Positions 1 to 11,075 of a stretch of 64,000 bases of DNA are shown here, piece after piece (within the stretch, counting starts at the first letter, position 1; each line of letters opens with the position of its first letter). The notes under the pieces were generated by a model. The model had not been told where the DNA came from and ran no database searches. It saw nothing but the letters and a program-made list of their open reading frames with translations. This stretch comes from Deroplatys truncata (lineage: Eukaryota > Arthropoda > Insecta > Mantodea > Mantidae). The stretch covers positions 175,710,096 through 175,774,095 of the forward strand of contig CM060985.1 in NCBI GenBank assembly GCA_030765065.1, read 5' to 3'. The position numbers and the translations under genes were made by a program.

Positions 1-144
1 TTTTTTTTAAAAAAAAATTTGAAAGGAAGATTTTACAGAAAATAAACAATTTTCAGCCATTTTTGTACAGAATGTTGACGTCATCGAAACAATTTTAAAT
101 TGTATTATTTAATACATATTATTTTCATGTTTTTCTAAAGGCAT

Positions 145-508
145 TTATTGCAACAACAATTTCATTTGTCTCATACAAAAGTCTTGGTTGCTATAGAAAC
201 AGTTCTCTCTCCATTTGACATTTGAAATGTAGAGTCTTCATGACGAGGCCTGCTAATATGGAAGCGTGAGGATCAGAGATATACCACCAGCAGTGATTGA
301 AAATGTTCAGTACGCTTCTTTGACTTAGACACTGCCAGATTGTAAATGGGGAGTATTTTGAACACCTTATTAAATAATTATCATTTCATTTGTTACAGTA
401 ATTGTGTAAATCGTGGAGAAAATATTATTAAACAAGCCACCAATTGAACTGTTGCCATAGCAACCAAACCATCCGTGTGAGACAAATGAAATTGTTCATG
501 CAACTAAA
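145..508. mobile_element. Small foldback/MITE-like element with ~65-bp inverted ends
   Basis: The left arm (about 145-206) and the right arm (about 440-508) are imperfect inverted complements. Both carry CAATTTCATTTGTCTCA followed by a GGTTGCTAT..AACAGTTC block. The middle is AT-rich and has no reading frame. The structure fits a non-autonomous DNA element, but no clear target duplication was found, so the superfamily is unknown. Confidence 0.5.
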
Positions 509-527
509 TAAGGTAACCAACAACCTT

Positions 528-1375
528 TCAGAAACATATGACTCACATCACTTTCTCTACTCTTGTACAAACTATTTTTACAAATGCTTATTCTCCGCCT
601 ACTTCATGTTAAGCGAGATATCGAGATGTTAATTTTATTGCTAATTTTCTTGTAGATGCAAGGGGAATTGGTAGGCTTTAAGCGATAGTCAAATATTTTA
701 AGAGCTGGTTGCTATATGGCGCATTCCATTCTCTTTGTATGTCCAGGACAAAAAAATGAATAGCGAATTTGAGAAAAAGTGTAAGTATTGGAAAGTTTAA
801 GGGAATAACAAGCAATATCTCGAAAATGGTTCACTCAACAAAAAAAATGTATATTACATAAATTGTGTATTATAACGCGATCTACATTTCTTATATAGTA
901 CAAATTTTTCTATCTCTTATAGTTTAACAGTTATGCAAAAGTCGTTCACAATGAAGAATACTTTTAGAGACATTACCAGAAAATTAAAGATATACATTTT
1001 ATTTGTCATAAAAATATCTTAAACATATGATATTTTAATGAAAATCGTTAGAGCCATTTTTGAGGAAATTAAAATTTTCTAAAAATGTTCCATGTAAAGC
1101 GTAATCTGGGGTGGGGGGATTTTCTTGAAAACCTTCGTGTCGCATCTCTGGAAGATACTGAACCTAAATACCAAGTTTGGTGTTTATCCGACTGTACGTT
1201 TTTGAGTTATGCTGTTCTCAGACTTACACAGACACACACGGACATGTTTACAAACATGCTTTTTTGGATTCAGGGGATCTCAAAACATATATTTCCGGTG
1301 AAATCTCGGTATCAAATTTTTGGGTGGAATACAATACTTCCCCTACTTACTATACGTAGTAGAGAAAGTAAAAAT
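528..1375 (+). repeat. Dispersed repeat DR, copy 1
   Basis: It begins near the DR 5' signature (ACTTTCTCTACTCTTGTA) and ends at the DR 3' signature (ACGTAGTAGAGAAAGTAAAA). Plus orientation is defined here by this 5'-to-3' order. Internal landmarks shared with all other copies are a GCAAGGGGAATTGGTAGGCT block, a CGATCTACATTT block, a TTCCATGTAAAG block, a TATGCTGTTC(A)CAGAC(AC)n block and GGTGGAATACAATACTTC near the end. Short open frames inside it are discussed under findings and are not called as genes. Confidence 0.85.
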
Positions 1376-2293
1376 GAAAAAAATAATATGTTGCCACAAA
1401 GTTTTTGTCTATGACGTCACACTGTACGACAATGGTTGAACTTTTTGTTTACTTTTTGTAATATTTTCCTTTTAATAAATTTAACGTGTCCCAGAATTTT
1501 TTTTAAAAATGGGTTAATATTAGTTTTATTTATATTATTCCATGCTTATGAGAGGCCTTGTATAATTTTTGTAATGCTCCCCTGTTTTTCCAGGCTTAAT
1601 GGCGGGACTCGAAGCTGAACCCTCAGTTTAGCAGAGCGCCGAAGCTGTATGCTCAAACGACCACGACTACGAGGACCGACATAATAAACCTGCTATTTTC
1701 AGGTTTGCAAATGCATGTCTGTTACGGTTATTGGAAGCTGTTGTCAGAAATTTGCTTTGAATCAGAGACATACCTTTACTTCGTGTTGAATTATTCCAGA
1801 ATGACATCGCATCACATTACCCTATAATCGGTGTTTAGCGAGAGACAACAATTTCTCGCAGAGCGCGCTAAGCCGCCAGCAACCGGTTCTATTGCTTCAC
1901 ATTTTCCGCCCTTTACTGAAGAATGTAATAATCTCTTTATTCCGGCTCTGTGCGGTTGGAGGCTTACAAGTAAAAAACTCTCCATCCGTAAAGAGGGAGA
2001 TGAGAGATTAATCCTCAAACCAGAGCTTCATCCGCGCTGCTCTCAAGAGGAAAATGAAACCTTTAATATGCTTTGGTGCCTCCCAAACCCTGCAGATGAA
2101 ATGTTAATGTCAAAGGTATTCCAGAAAACGAATCTGTCAATATTTACCGCACTAGTGTGTAAAAGTAGAGCTAACGATTGAACACATTCAGATAACACCA
2201 CGTTACAATGGGAATCAATGATTATACAGAGTGCGACAAAACAAATGACACTGAAATTATCGATACTTTGCTGTCCAAGGTACAGTAGCAACG
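1376..2293. other. Unassigned DNA, no supported gene
   Basis: No mobile-element signature or convincing gene is visible. An open frame of about 116 codons at 1831-2181 lacks an ATG start, recognisable motifs and splice context. The opposite strand is also partly open across the same bases, which suggests base composition rather than coding. The first part is T-rich and the second part (1810-2180) is closer to balanced composition. Confidence 0.5.
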
Positions 2294-2816
2294 ATCGAGT
2301 GGGATGGCTCAGTCTGTGACCCGCATTCGGGAGGTCCCGGGCTCGATCCCCGGCTACCACCCATTCTGACCTATGGGTTTTTCGTGATTTTACCAGGTTG
2401 GCAGGCGAATGCTCTCTCCCGCCCCTAATTTCCTGTACCCATCATCTTGTCATCTGTTTCAAGGTTGTGGGACCAGGTGACAGTGTTTGGCAGGTTGCGG
2501 TTGGGCGGTGGCTGCGCTCTCTGTAGTGGTTTCTTCCCTGGGGTCGCTGTGGGGACTCCTCAGTTAGTTCTCTCCTCCGAGTGGGCTCCGCCCCGGGGTG
2601 AATACTGGAGGTGCGGCGGCTTGTGGGCAGGACCGGGCGGCGTAGGATGCGTTCAATCTGGAGCTACCAGGAATCCTGTTCTGTGCTTGCACTCGTCGTC
2701 ATCCGGATCTGGTCTCTTCCCTCATTCCTCCCTCCTGGAGGTCACAGGTAGAAGCAAAAGGGGGCGACTGATCTGCGAGCGGTGCTCTGCCCCGGGAACA
2801 CCCTCCGTTCGTTTGT
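2294..2816 (+). mobile_element. tRNA-derived SINE (family S1)
   Basis: The head resembles a tRNA gene with an A-box-like GGGATGGCTCAGTCTGTG and a B-box-like GGGCTCGATCCCC. It is followed by a long body with CCACCCATTCTGACC, ATTTCCTGTACCCATCA, TCATCTGTTTCAAGGTTG and a CTCTGCCCCGGGAAC near the end. The same body occurs at 9785, 42604 and 57270, so this is a dispersed family and not a tRNA gene. The 3' end abuts DR copy 2. Confidence 0.75.
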
Positions 2817-3667
2817 ACCTTTTAACTTTCTCTACCGCGTACATAGTAGATATTGCATTGCACCCAAAAATTCAATACTAAGATTTCACCGAAAATACTT
2901 GTTTTGAGGTCCCTTTAATGTAAATTTTTTAGAAACAGATCCTAGTGTCTTGTGTGCGTGTGTGTGTCTGGGAACAGCATAACTTAAAAATGAAAAATCG
3001 GATAAGTACCAGATTTGGCATTTAGGTTCAGTACCTTCCAAAGATGCGACACGAAAATTTTCAAGAAAATCCCCCACCTCAAACTAACCTTTACATGGAG
3101 GATTTTTTAAAAATTTTGATTTTCTAAAAAAATAGCTGTAGGGATTTTGATTAAAATACAAATTATTAATATTTACATGACAAATAAAATGTATATATAC
3201 CTTGACTTTTTGTGTGAATCCCCTGTGAAGTCCTCTTCATTCGAAAGGAATTTTGTATAATCGTGTATAACTTTTAAACGTTAAGCGATGGACAAAAACT
3301 TTACAATTTATTTCAAATAACTCTTTTGTAGCATCAGCCATTTCCCAGATATCCGTTATTAATGGTTCGAATTGTTCATTACTTGGTCATTCTCTTAAAG
3401 TCCTGTCAACATTCACTTGTTTCTCGCGATGTCATGGAAACAGTATGGAATTTTAAGGCAGCATATAGCGTCCAGTTGTTAAACATTTGACTATCGCTGT
3501 TCTCTTTGTATCTATAACGAAATGTGTAATGTAGGTGTTTCTGTAAAGGTTTATTTGGGTTAAAATGTGGTAGATAGAAAAATCAGGTTTAATAAAAATA
3601 GTTTATATACCCACTAATAAATTTAGAGGGTAGAATGTCATGTGAATGTATGACATCAGATTTTTTA
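2817..3667 (-). repeat. Dispersed repeat DR, copy 2 (subtype B)
   Basis: This is the reverse-strand DR. The 3' signature (ACTTTCTCTACCGCGTACAT) is at the left, and the terminal CATGTGAATGTATGACATCAG is at the right. It carries the variant middle section ACATTTGACTATCGCTGTTC seen in a subset of copies (also 46752-47195, 50026-50560 and 58546-59090), so at least two DR subtypes exist. Confidence 0.8.
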
Positions 3668-4035
3668 TAACTAGAGGAGTGGAGGAGCGACAACAGGGCA
3701 TACCCATAGGTCCTGTAAAGCTAAGCTCCAATGATCCATGATAAGGGTTTTGACGACAACATTCCTTTAGCCACATTTTGTCTTCTTTTGTGGGTAACTG
3801 TTTATCACAAAATGTTGCTAATAGGCACTATTTAAGAAAGGTTTAAGGGAGGATGGTTGGGCAAAATGATTTCGTTCCGATAGCAACTCCTACATAAAAC
3901 AATCCCCTATTGTCTACTGATACCTCTGTATATCAAAACATCTCGCTTTCATAACTATTTACGCAAAATTATGGTCCTACTCACATACCGTACTAGTGCC
4001 ATCAGTTTTCAAAACAGAAAGCCCATGTACAAATA
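3668..4035. other. Unassigned DNA
   Basis: No reading frame, repeat or element end is recognised between DR copy 2 and the TA that flanks the next transposon. Confidence 0.5.
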
Positions 4036-5295
4036 CAAAGGGTTGTTCGCAATCTATGGTAACATACTTAAGACCACCTTACCTTATGAAAAACCGCGCC
4101 TCCACCAGCAGTGATGTTCTATCTGGCAGCCTTTAGCTTAAGCTATCAATCTGCAGCACAGCTTCCACTGGAGCAAACTGCTACGAAATACAGGGATGTG
4201 CAGTTTGTTCCATTCCTCCTGGAGCTTTCCAGAGACCATCCAAAGTTCGCGGACGTCTGCTTCCAAGGGCTCTTTTCAGTAACCCAAATGCACAAAACTC
4301 CATTAGTGATGTATCAGATGACTTAACACGGATGTCGCTGAAAGGTATGGAATGTATTCCCATTTCTCTCTCTATGTTCTCCAAAAATGTGTAGGTTGAA
4401 GCGAATGTATGGCGTGATGCATTATGCTGGTGTAACCACACTTTATTTACATCTGCACTATAGAGAGAAGGATTTCTGTATGCAAAATTGGTATCAGGAT
4501 GTTAGTCTCGTAATATGCCGAGTTGATTTTCACATTTTATGTACACGACGAATGGTTAATTTGCCATTGTAACTGTACCTTGATGTTACCATGAAACCAT
4601 TGGAGAAAGTTTCGTTCGTTTCCTTATACCAAGTTTAAAATTTTATTCTTCCCTTGGTCGGTAATATATAGCCCAGTGTTTATTGTAGTCACTTAGATAA
4701 ACACATGCCTCATCTAAAAGGACCACTTTTCACCAGGTAGGTATCGTTCATACAGCTTTCTGCTGTTAGTGGCACGTTCTGCAATGTGTTTAGGCAACAG
4801 CTTATATCCCCGGCTCTTATGGCACTTTTCTAGATTCAAATCCTGGTTGTTTATGGTGCTCACAGTAGTAGCAGAGATCCCTAATTACAGTGCAATTGCC
4901 CTCTGAGTTGCAGGATTTGGTCCAGAGCCATGGGGCTTCACCTTCCAAATTATCTCCGGGGTGCGACTGGTGGCCGGTCGTGGATTTCCCTGTTTCTTGC
5001 CCTATGGAATAAGTCCTGATGTGACCTTACCTTTTTGTTGAGTGCACATGAGATCACTTTCTTGGATATGGTACTACTTAATAATCTTAGAATACACGTA
5101 TTCTGCATCGGAAAGGGCAATAATGTACACTTATCAGAATGGTTCTATTTTTGACGCCATTTGATGCAGCAAGAACAAGAGCACACAACTGAACAAACAC
5201 AGTGCACACTCATACTGCTGAACTTTCATTCGGTTCCACATGTTTCAGCGCAGAGCTACTGTGCTCGTCTGATATTGTGTGTGAACAGCCCTCCG
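4036..5295 (-). mobile_element. Tc1/mariner-superfamily element, degenerate
   Basis: The ends are imperfect inverted repeats: CAAAGGGTTGTTCGCAAT at the left, against CGGAGGGCTGTTCACACA read from the right. A TA dinucleotide lies outside each, at 4034-4035 and 5296-5297, as expected for this superfamily. The interior carries a broken transposase on the minus strand. About 1.26 kb is the usual size for such elements. Confidence 0.7.
4090..5164 (-). pseudogene. Broken Tc1/mariner-like transposase
   Basis: Read on the minus strand, the gene starts near 5164 and runs leftward to about 4090. It once encoded a cut-and-paste DDE/D transposase. Pieces of the middle resemble the DEAWVYLSD block that carries the first catalytic aspartate in such proteins (about 4690-4720). 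The C-terminal third is the best preserved (about 4441-4110), with HQHNASRHT, SSDTSLMEFCAFGLLKRAL and RRPRTLDGLWKA, typical of the third-acidic-residue region. The second aspartate is lost (QHNAS where QDGAS is usual). Several stops and frameshifts separate the pieces, so the gene is dead. The assignment rests on motif memory and not on an alignment. Confidence 0.6.
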
Positions 5296-6341
5296 TATCC
5301 CCGAACTACGCGGGAAAATAAAATTTGTTTTTGTGTACTTGCAGCAAAGTTTTGTTCATCCTGTTCAATTTTCTTCAGAAACGCTATGAACACATTTTGA
5401 GCACATTCTGTACCAATGTTAATAACTAACGTTTGAGTGTGGTTTATTTTGCTGCATACTGTATTTAAGTTTTGATGTTTGATACCAAAATCATTGACAT
5501 AAACGATTAAAGAAATGATAGTAAGATAGAAAAATAATTGCAGTAAATAATTTATGTGTATTAAACCAATTTATAATGTAATAACCCTGAGATAAACGAT
5601 TTGTCCCGAGAAAAAGGATTAAGCAGACATTTTAAGGAAATAAACTAGTAACAGCCAAATAGAGAACGCATTAGCGTAACAATTTCTAGAATGCAATTAG
5701 AGTTCAGTTCAGTACGTTAACAAAGTCATGCAGACAGGAATTCTGTAAATTGGAAAGTGAAATGAAGTGCTTATATTTGAGCAAGGCATGGCATAGAAAC
5801 AGTGTCAGATACACATACATAGTGTTTTAGATTTGGACTGCGTAAGTATGAACGTTGTTATGGGTAGTGATAGGTAAGCGGAGCTTAAGTTAAGAAAAGA
5901 GAGTGCATTCGAAATCAGACTGATCTTTAATTAGACTTAATTAATTTTGTGATTACTCTTGTGACTACTCCTGTGATTTTTACTCTTATTTTTAAGTTGT
6001 GAACCGCCCAGCCACGCGCTTGAGTTAAAAAGATTTAGCGGCTGTTCCGATGGGTCTTTCCGAGTAAAATTTCTGTGACTTCCAGTAACTGAAGCTTCGC
6101 TTAACTACTATTCTAGAAATAGTTAAGCTTTTATTTCTTCAAACAGAATATTTTAATCAAAATTAAAATTTATCAGTTATCTAAACTGGTGTTATCCTTT
6201 CACACTACACTCACGCATACTCTGAGACAAAGAACTCATAGCTATACTAGTGATGCAGCTGGCAGACTATCAACGCAGAATGTATTAGGAGATGACATCG
6301 AGAACTTAACAACTAAACAGGTAACATGAAGTGTTATAAAA
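5296..6341. other. Unassigned AT-rich DNA
   Basis: No gene, element end or tandem repeat is recognised. A 79-codon frame at 5161-5400 straddles the end of the upstream transposon and has no recognisable domain. Confidence 0.5.
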
Positions 6342-7170
6342 ATCTGACGTGTTACACTCACATGACTTTCTCTACTCTTGTACAAACTATTTTTACAAAC
6401 GCTTATTCTCCATATGCTTCATGATAATCGAGATGTTAATCTTATTGCTAATTTTCTTGTAGATGCAAGGGGAATTGGTAGGCTTTAAGCGATAGTCAAA
6501 TATTTTAAGACCTGGTTGCTATGTGAAATATTCCATTCTCTTTGTATGTCCAGGACAAAAAAATGAATAACGACTTTGGGAAAAAGTATAAGTATTGGAA
6601 AATTTAAGAGAATAACAAGCAATATCTTGAAAATGGTTCACTCAACAAAAAAAATGTTATGACATAAATTGTGTATTTTAACGCGATCTACATTTTTGTG
6701 TAGTAATATTTTGTCTATCTCTTATGGTTACCAATTATGCAAAAGTCGTTCACAATGAAGAATACTTTTAGAGACATTCCCAGAAAATTCGAGATATACA
6801 TTTCATTTGTCATAACAATATCTTAAACATATGACATTTTAATCAAAATCGTTAGATCCATTTTTGAGGAATTTAAATTTTCGAAAAATGTTCCATGTAA
6901 AGGATAATCTGGGGTGGGGAGATTTTCTTGAAAACCTTTGTGTCACATCTCTGGAAGATACTGAAACCTAAATGCCAAGTTTGGTGTTTATCCGAGTGTT
7001 CGTTTCTGAGTTATGCTGTTCACAGACACACACACGGACATGTTTCCGAAAATGCCTTTTTTGGATTCAGGAGGTCTCAAAACATGTATTTCCGGTGAAA
7101 TCTCGGTATCGAATTTTTGGGTGGAATACAATACTTCCTCTACTTACTCTACATAGTAGAGAAACTAAAA
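6342..7170 (+). repeat. Dispersed repeat DR, copy 3
   Basis: It starts at AATCTGACGTGTTACACTCA and ends at CATAGTAGAGAAACTAAAA. It matches copy 1 along nearly the whole length with scattered substitutions and small indels. Confidence 0.85.
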
Positions 7171-7777
7171 TTTGATGTGACATTGAGATAACAGCATAAA
7201 AAATTTGTAGCATCTTGGGATAGGCTTCTTGTTTCAATTTCTGAAAGACTTTCGTACCATCATTAAACAATATGCTAAGAGTCTAAAGGTCTTCCTCAGA
7301 GATTTTAGAGTAGGATGACAGCGTAATTAACGAACAGAATAGCAACCCATCGGTCAGGCGAGTCCACCTTTCGATTACACCTCGGCAACAAACCCTTAGC
7401 GGATAATTCCTCAATATTCCAAAAGTCCTCTTACAAGGTGTTTCCCAATTTCCGTCCACTTCTTGAAGTTATATCTCGTAATTGTGCATGGCGCGCCAGT
7501 AATGTTGTTTGTATTTTGAGTTGTGACTCTCTACATACATGTATGCGTTAATTACGTTGAGTATTAGACATAAAACTCTGGAGAAGGGAGCGAGATTCAA
7601 ACTCGGAACCTCTTAGTTGGAAACCCGCCGCCCTGTTCACTCATAAACAAAGTACAGTTGTGGATATTTAGGTCAAAGCACCTACCTAGCAGTCATTCTT
7701 CAGATATGTGTTTCATGACAAACGTATTATTACTATTATTATTTATTATTATGGATGTATTATGCAATATTACAATA
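7171..7777. other. Unassigned DNA
   Basis: A B-box-like GCGAGATTCAAACTCGGAAC near 7590 hints at an old minus-strand SINE head, but no A-box or body supports it. No gene was recognised. Confidence 0.4.
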
Positions 7778-8779
7778 CGAGGGCAGTCACAGAAGTACTT
7801 GACCGACGTATATACAGCGATTGTTGTTTCAAACAAATGGCTATGGTAGAAAGTACTACCCTTATAAAGCTTAACCTTGAGGTTTGACGATGCTACGCTG
7901 TTTAGTAATTGTTTGGCAGGCATTAATAGTGAACTCTCTCAGCGAATTTCGGCATTTCAAACAATGATGTTCATCGCACACTAACTGAAAACTTAGGCAT
8001 GAAAAGCTGTGCGCAAGATGGGTGCCGCGTTTACTCTCAATGGAACAAAAGCAGCGTCATGAGGATGTTTCAGTGGAGTGTTTGGCGATATTTCGCTGCA
8101 ATAAAGCCGGGTTTTTGTGTCGATTCATAACCATGGATGAAACATGGGTCCATCACCTCACACCTGAGACGAAGGAGCAGTCAAAACAGTGGATTGAAAG
8201 AGGAGATTCGGCTCCACAGAAGACGAAAACAGTTCCATCTGCAGGCAAGGTCATGCGTCAGTTTTTTGGAATGCGCATGGGCTAATTTTTTATTGATTAT
8301 CTTCAAAAAGTAAAAGCAATCAATCGCGAGTATTATGCAAACTTATTGCAGCGTCTGAATGATAAAATTAAGCAAAAACATGCACATTTAGCGAAAAATA
8401 ATGTTCTGTTTCATCAAGAAAATGCACCAGTTCACACATCCATTATTGCCATGGCCAAAATAAATGAGTTAAAGTTCGAGTTGCTTCCTCATGCTCCCTA
8501 TTCGGCAGACTTAGCCCCCTCTATTATTTTCTGTTTCCAAAGTTGAAGAAATGGCTTGGTGGTAAAAGATTTGCCAACAATGAAGAGGTGGAGTTTGCAG
8601 TTGATGGCTATTTTGCAGAATTCGATGGTTCTCACTATAAACAGGGTATCGAAGCGATTGAACATCGCTTGGAAAAGTGTTTCGAGCTCAAAGAAGACTA
8701 TGTAGAGAAATAAAAATGTTTTTTTCCCAAAAGGTTTATGTTTTCTTTGTTAGGTCGGGTACTTCTGGGACAGCCCTCG
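7778..8779 (+). mobile_element. mariner element, copy 1 (internally deleted)
   Basis: The inverted ends CGAGGGCAGTCACAGAAGTA (left) and GTACTTCTGGGACAGCCCTCG (right) face each other. The TA duplicates at 7776-7777 and 8780-8781 flank them. The length is 1,002 bp, against 1,253 bp for copy 2 at 14999. The missing part is mainly the N-terminal DNA-binding section of the transposase. The 3' half matches copy 2 closely. Confidence 0.93.
7990..8713 (+). pseudogene. mariner transposase, truncated and inactivated
   Basis: This is a remnant of a mariner-family transposase (DD34D), which cuts and rejoins DNA at TA sites using three aspartates. The first aspartate block MDETWVHH is present (about 8133-8156). 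The second is altered to HQENAPVHT, replacing the catalytic aspartate with glutamate. The third block reads YSADLAPS and then loses frame where SDYFLFPK would be expected. The reading frame also breaks near 8283 (after MRMG) and 8527. The N-terminal helix-turn-helix half is deleted. The coding remnant ends at the TAA in GAGAAATAA, about 65 bp before the right inverted repeat. It cannot encode an active enzyme. Confidence 0.9.
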
Positions 8780-8781
8780 TA

Positions 8782-9784
8782 GTATCGATATTGTGACGGT
8801 TACATTTCTATTTTATAAGATTGGATAAATATACTTTCATAAGGCTAAGGTGTTAAGTATAAAGTTTGTTTAAGAGGAGCGTAAAATAGAGTTTAGAAAT
8901 TCTGGCAAGTAATTTCCCAGATGCTTATGTAAGCAGTAATTATATCGCATGCTTGTTTCCCAAACATTCCTGAATGTATCGACACGTGGGTGGATTATGT
9001 AAATCATGCTGACATCGCTTACGTTAGTGCCTTTAGGAAGCACAAGATCAGCTTGTTCTCTGATATTTAAAGCTAAGAGTTTCTTGACGGTGCTCTCTCT
9101 GCCTATTAGACTTTGTGGCGCACGCTCTTTAAATTATTTTGTGCTAAGTTTTAAACTTTGATAAAGGCCATAGGCTAGACGGAGACGAAACGCCGGACCT
9201 CCACTATCAACCAGGTAATTATTCAGCTGTCTAGAGCAGCCCCTTAATTCTGTGATCAGTAATACAATGTGGCATAGTTCATAGAGGAATTAAAGTAAAT
9301 CTTGGGTTCAGAGTTATACGTCAATAATTTGTCACCTTTTATTACTGCTCTTCCCTGCCACCCCTCAACCAAGCTCAGCCCTCTCACCTAGAAATCTGAC
9401 TTACACCCCTTCCTCGTCCGATCTAGTGAGTGCGCCGATGGCGTCGATACATTATTAAAGCATGTAATTAATCATATACAAACAGTATGTCGTTTAGATC
9501 GATGTACACAGTGACAGTGTTAGCAGTACCAGAACGCTTCTAAATAAAATAACCGAAACAGAAGCAAGTAGTCCTACGTGACGTAGGTAATGATAAAACA
9601 GTATATTTTACCATCCCTGATGATATTATTTGGGTTGCCTAATCGAACAAAGTGGACAGCGATTCTGGAACACCATGTATATCCCCCGCTAAGAAATGTG
9701 CTTTTCAAATGAAAACAATTCACACAATCGGTTGATCAGTCGATAAGATTATCCTGGACACTTAAGCTTCCTGTAAAGCGATCG
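8782..9784. other. Unassigned DNA
   Basis: No gene or element end is recognised. A GACGAAACGCC string near 9183 looks superficially like a hammerhead core, but the pairing stems fail (see rejected items). Confidence 0.45.
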
Positions 9785-10560
9785 AGGTGGCGCTGTGGTA
9801 ACGTGAGCAACTTACATTCTGGAGCTTCCGGGTTCGATCCCGCGGTGATCGTCCAGTCGATCCGTGTTTTCTTGTGGTTTCTCTGGGTCGGCAGGCAAAC
9901 TCTGGGGTGGTTCCTCTTCTACACGAATTTCCTGTCTCTCATTTCCTGTACCCATCACTGTCATCTGTTTCAGGGTTGTAGGACCAGGCGGTGGTGTTCG
10001 GCGGGTTGCAGACGTGCGCTTTGTAGACGTTTCGTCGGTTGGGGCCCGCCTCCAAAGTGGGGAGCGCCGGAGGTTAGAGGATCGTGGGCGGCGTAGATGC
10101 GTTTTATCTGGAAACGTTATGGACCCCGTTCTAGATTGCGCCCGTCGCCATTTGAATATGGTGGTCCTCCGTGGTCTAGGTTACAATGCTAGTATCTAGT
10201 TCCCAAAATCGCGAGTTCAAACCCACTGGAGAGCGATGGATTCTTTCGGGCGTAAAAATCTTTAGCATGGCTTCCTTCAGAAGGGAAGTAAAGCCGGTGA
10301 TCCCGTGTTGTAGATATACGGCACGTAAAAGAACCTCAAGCCTGATAAAGAGGCCTCTGAGCAAAATTACCAGTCTTTCATGCCCAATATAGAATGGGAC
10401 GCTAAGTACCACAGTAGTTAAAGAGCGTCCATATAAATAAAACAATTTAACTTTTTCCTCCCTCTCAGGGTTCACGTTAGAAGCACAAAGTGCCACTTGG
10501 CCTAGTGCGGTACTCTGCCCGGTTGCGGGGGACACTACGTTAATATGCATCTTAACCTTT
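9785..10560 (+). mobile_element. tRNA-derived SINE S1, split by a second SINE
   Basis: The head carries an A-box-like region (GTGGCGCTGTGGTAACGTGA) and a B-box (GGGTTCGATCCCG), followed by the S1 body to about 10157. The S1 3' end resumes at about 10436 with TTTTCCTCCCTCTCAGG and CTCTGCCCGGTTGCGGGG. These match the 3' ends of the copies at 2294 and 42604. The 10158-10435 block in between is a different SINE. Confidence 0.65.
10158..10435 (+). mobile_element. tRNA-derived SINE (family S2) inserted in S1
   Basis: It has its own tRNA-like head: A-box-like CGTGGTCTAGGTTACAATGC and B-box GCGAGTTCAAACCCAC. A body follows containing AGAAGGGAAGTAAAGCCGG and GTAGATATACGGCACGTAAA. The 3' end is A/T-rich (AAATAAAACAATTTAA). 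The short body block ACGGCACGTAAAAGAACC looks like a conserved SINE central domain, but this was not checked against a library. Confidence 0.6.
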
Positions 10561-11075
10561 AAATTTTCTATAAATTCAATCAAACCATTTTCAGTTTTAC
10601 CCCTCGCCCCATAACTTACTGATTGCAGAGAGAGGAAGGTATTCAACCCAACATTTTAATGCCAAGGTTTCACTGGAAATATACCTTTTGAGCTCACTTT
10701 AACTCTCCAAAAGCAATTAGGGTTAGCGTCCACACGTTTGTGTGTGGACATACACAGGGTGTTCGCAAATTCCCCATTCAAACTTTTAGGACTAGTAGGG
10801 GGACCGAATAGATCATGTTCTGAATAGCATCCATGTCCGAAAACGTACCACTTCTTTGCTACAACGATTCAAGTCGGTTTGCCTGGTATGCAACCGGCTA
10901 GTTGATGAGCGATGTTTATGTCAGGCGAGCAGCTGATGTCATTTGACCTCTACTCTGGTTTGAGCTCTGTGCAGTCAGAGGAAGAAATTTTTGCAGGAAT
11001 TGTGGTCGCTGCACAACAAATTGCAGATGAACCACGAGTGGTGGAGAGACTTTACCAGAGCATCATTCGTAAGTA

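Noticed and set aside
1831-2181. 116-codon open frame as a host gene
   Set aside because: It lacks an ATG start and any recognised motif, and the opposite strand is also open over much of it. It lies next to a SINE. No splice or promoter evidence.
2294-2380. tRNA gene at the SINE head (similar heads at 9785, 42056, 42604)
   Set aside because: A and B boxes are present, but no complete cloverleaf or anticodon arm can be drawn. The same head is always followed by the same SINE body.
9160-9200. Possible hammerhead ribozyme around GACGAAACGCC
   Set aside because: The CUGANGA box is degenerate (TTGATAA) and stem II does not pair. There is no Penelope-like sequence nearby.
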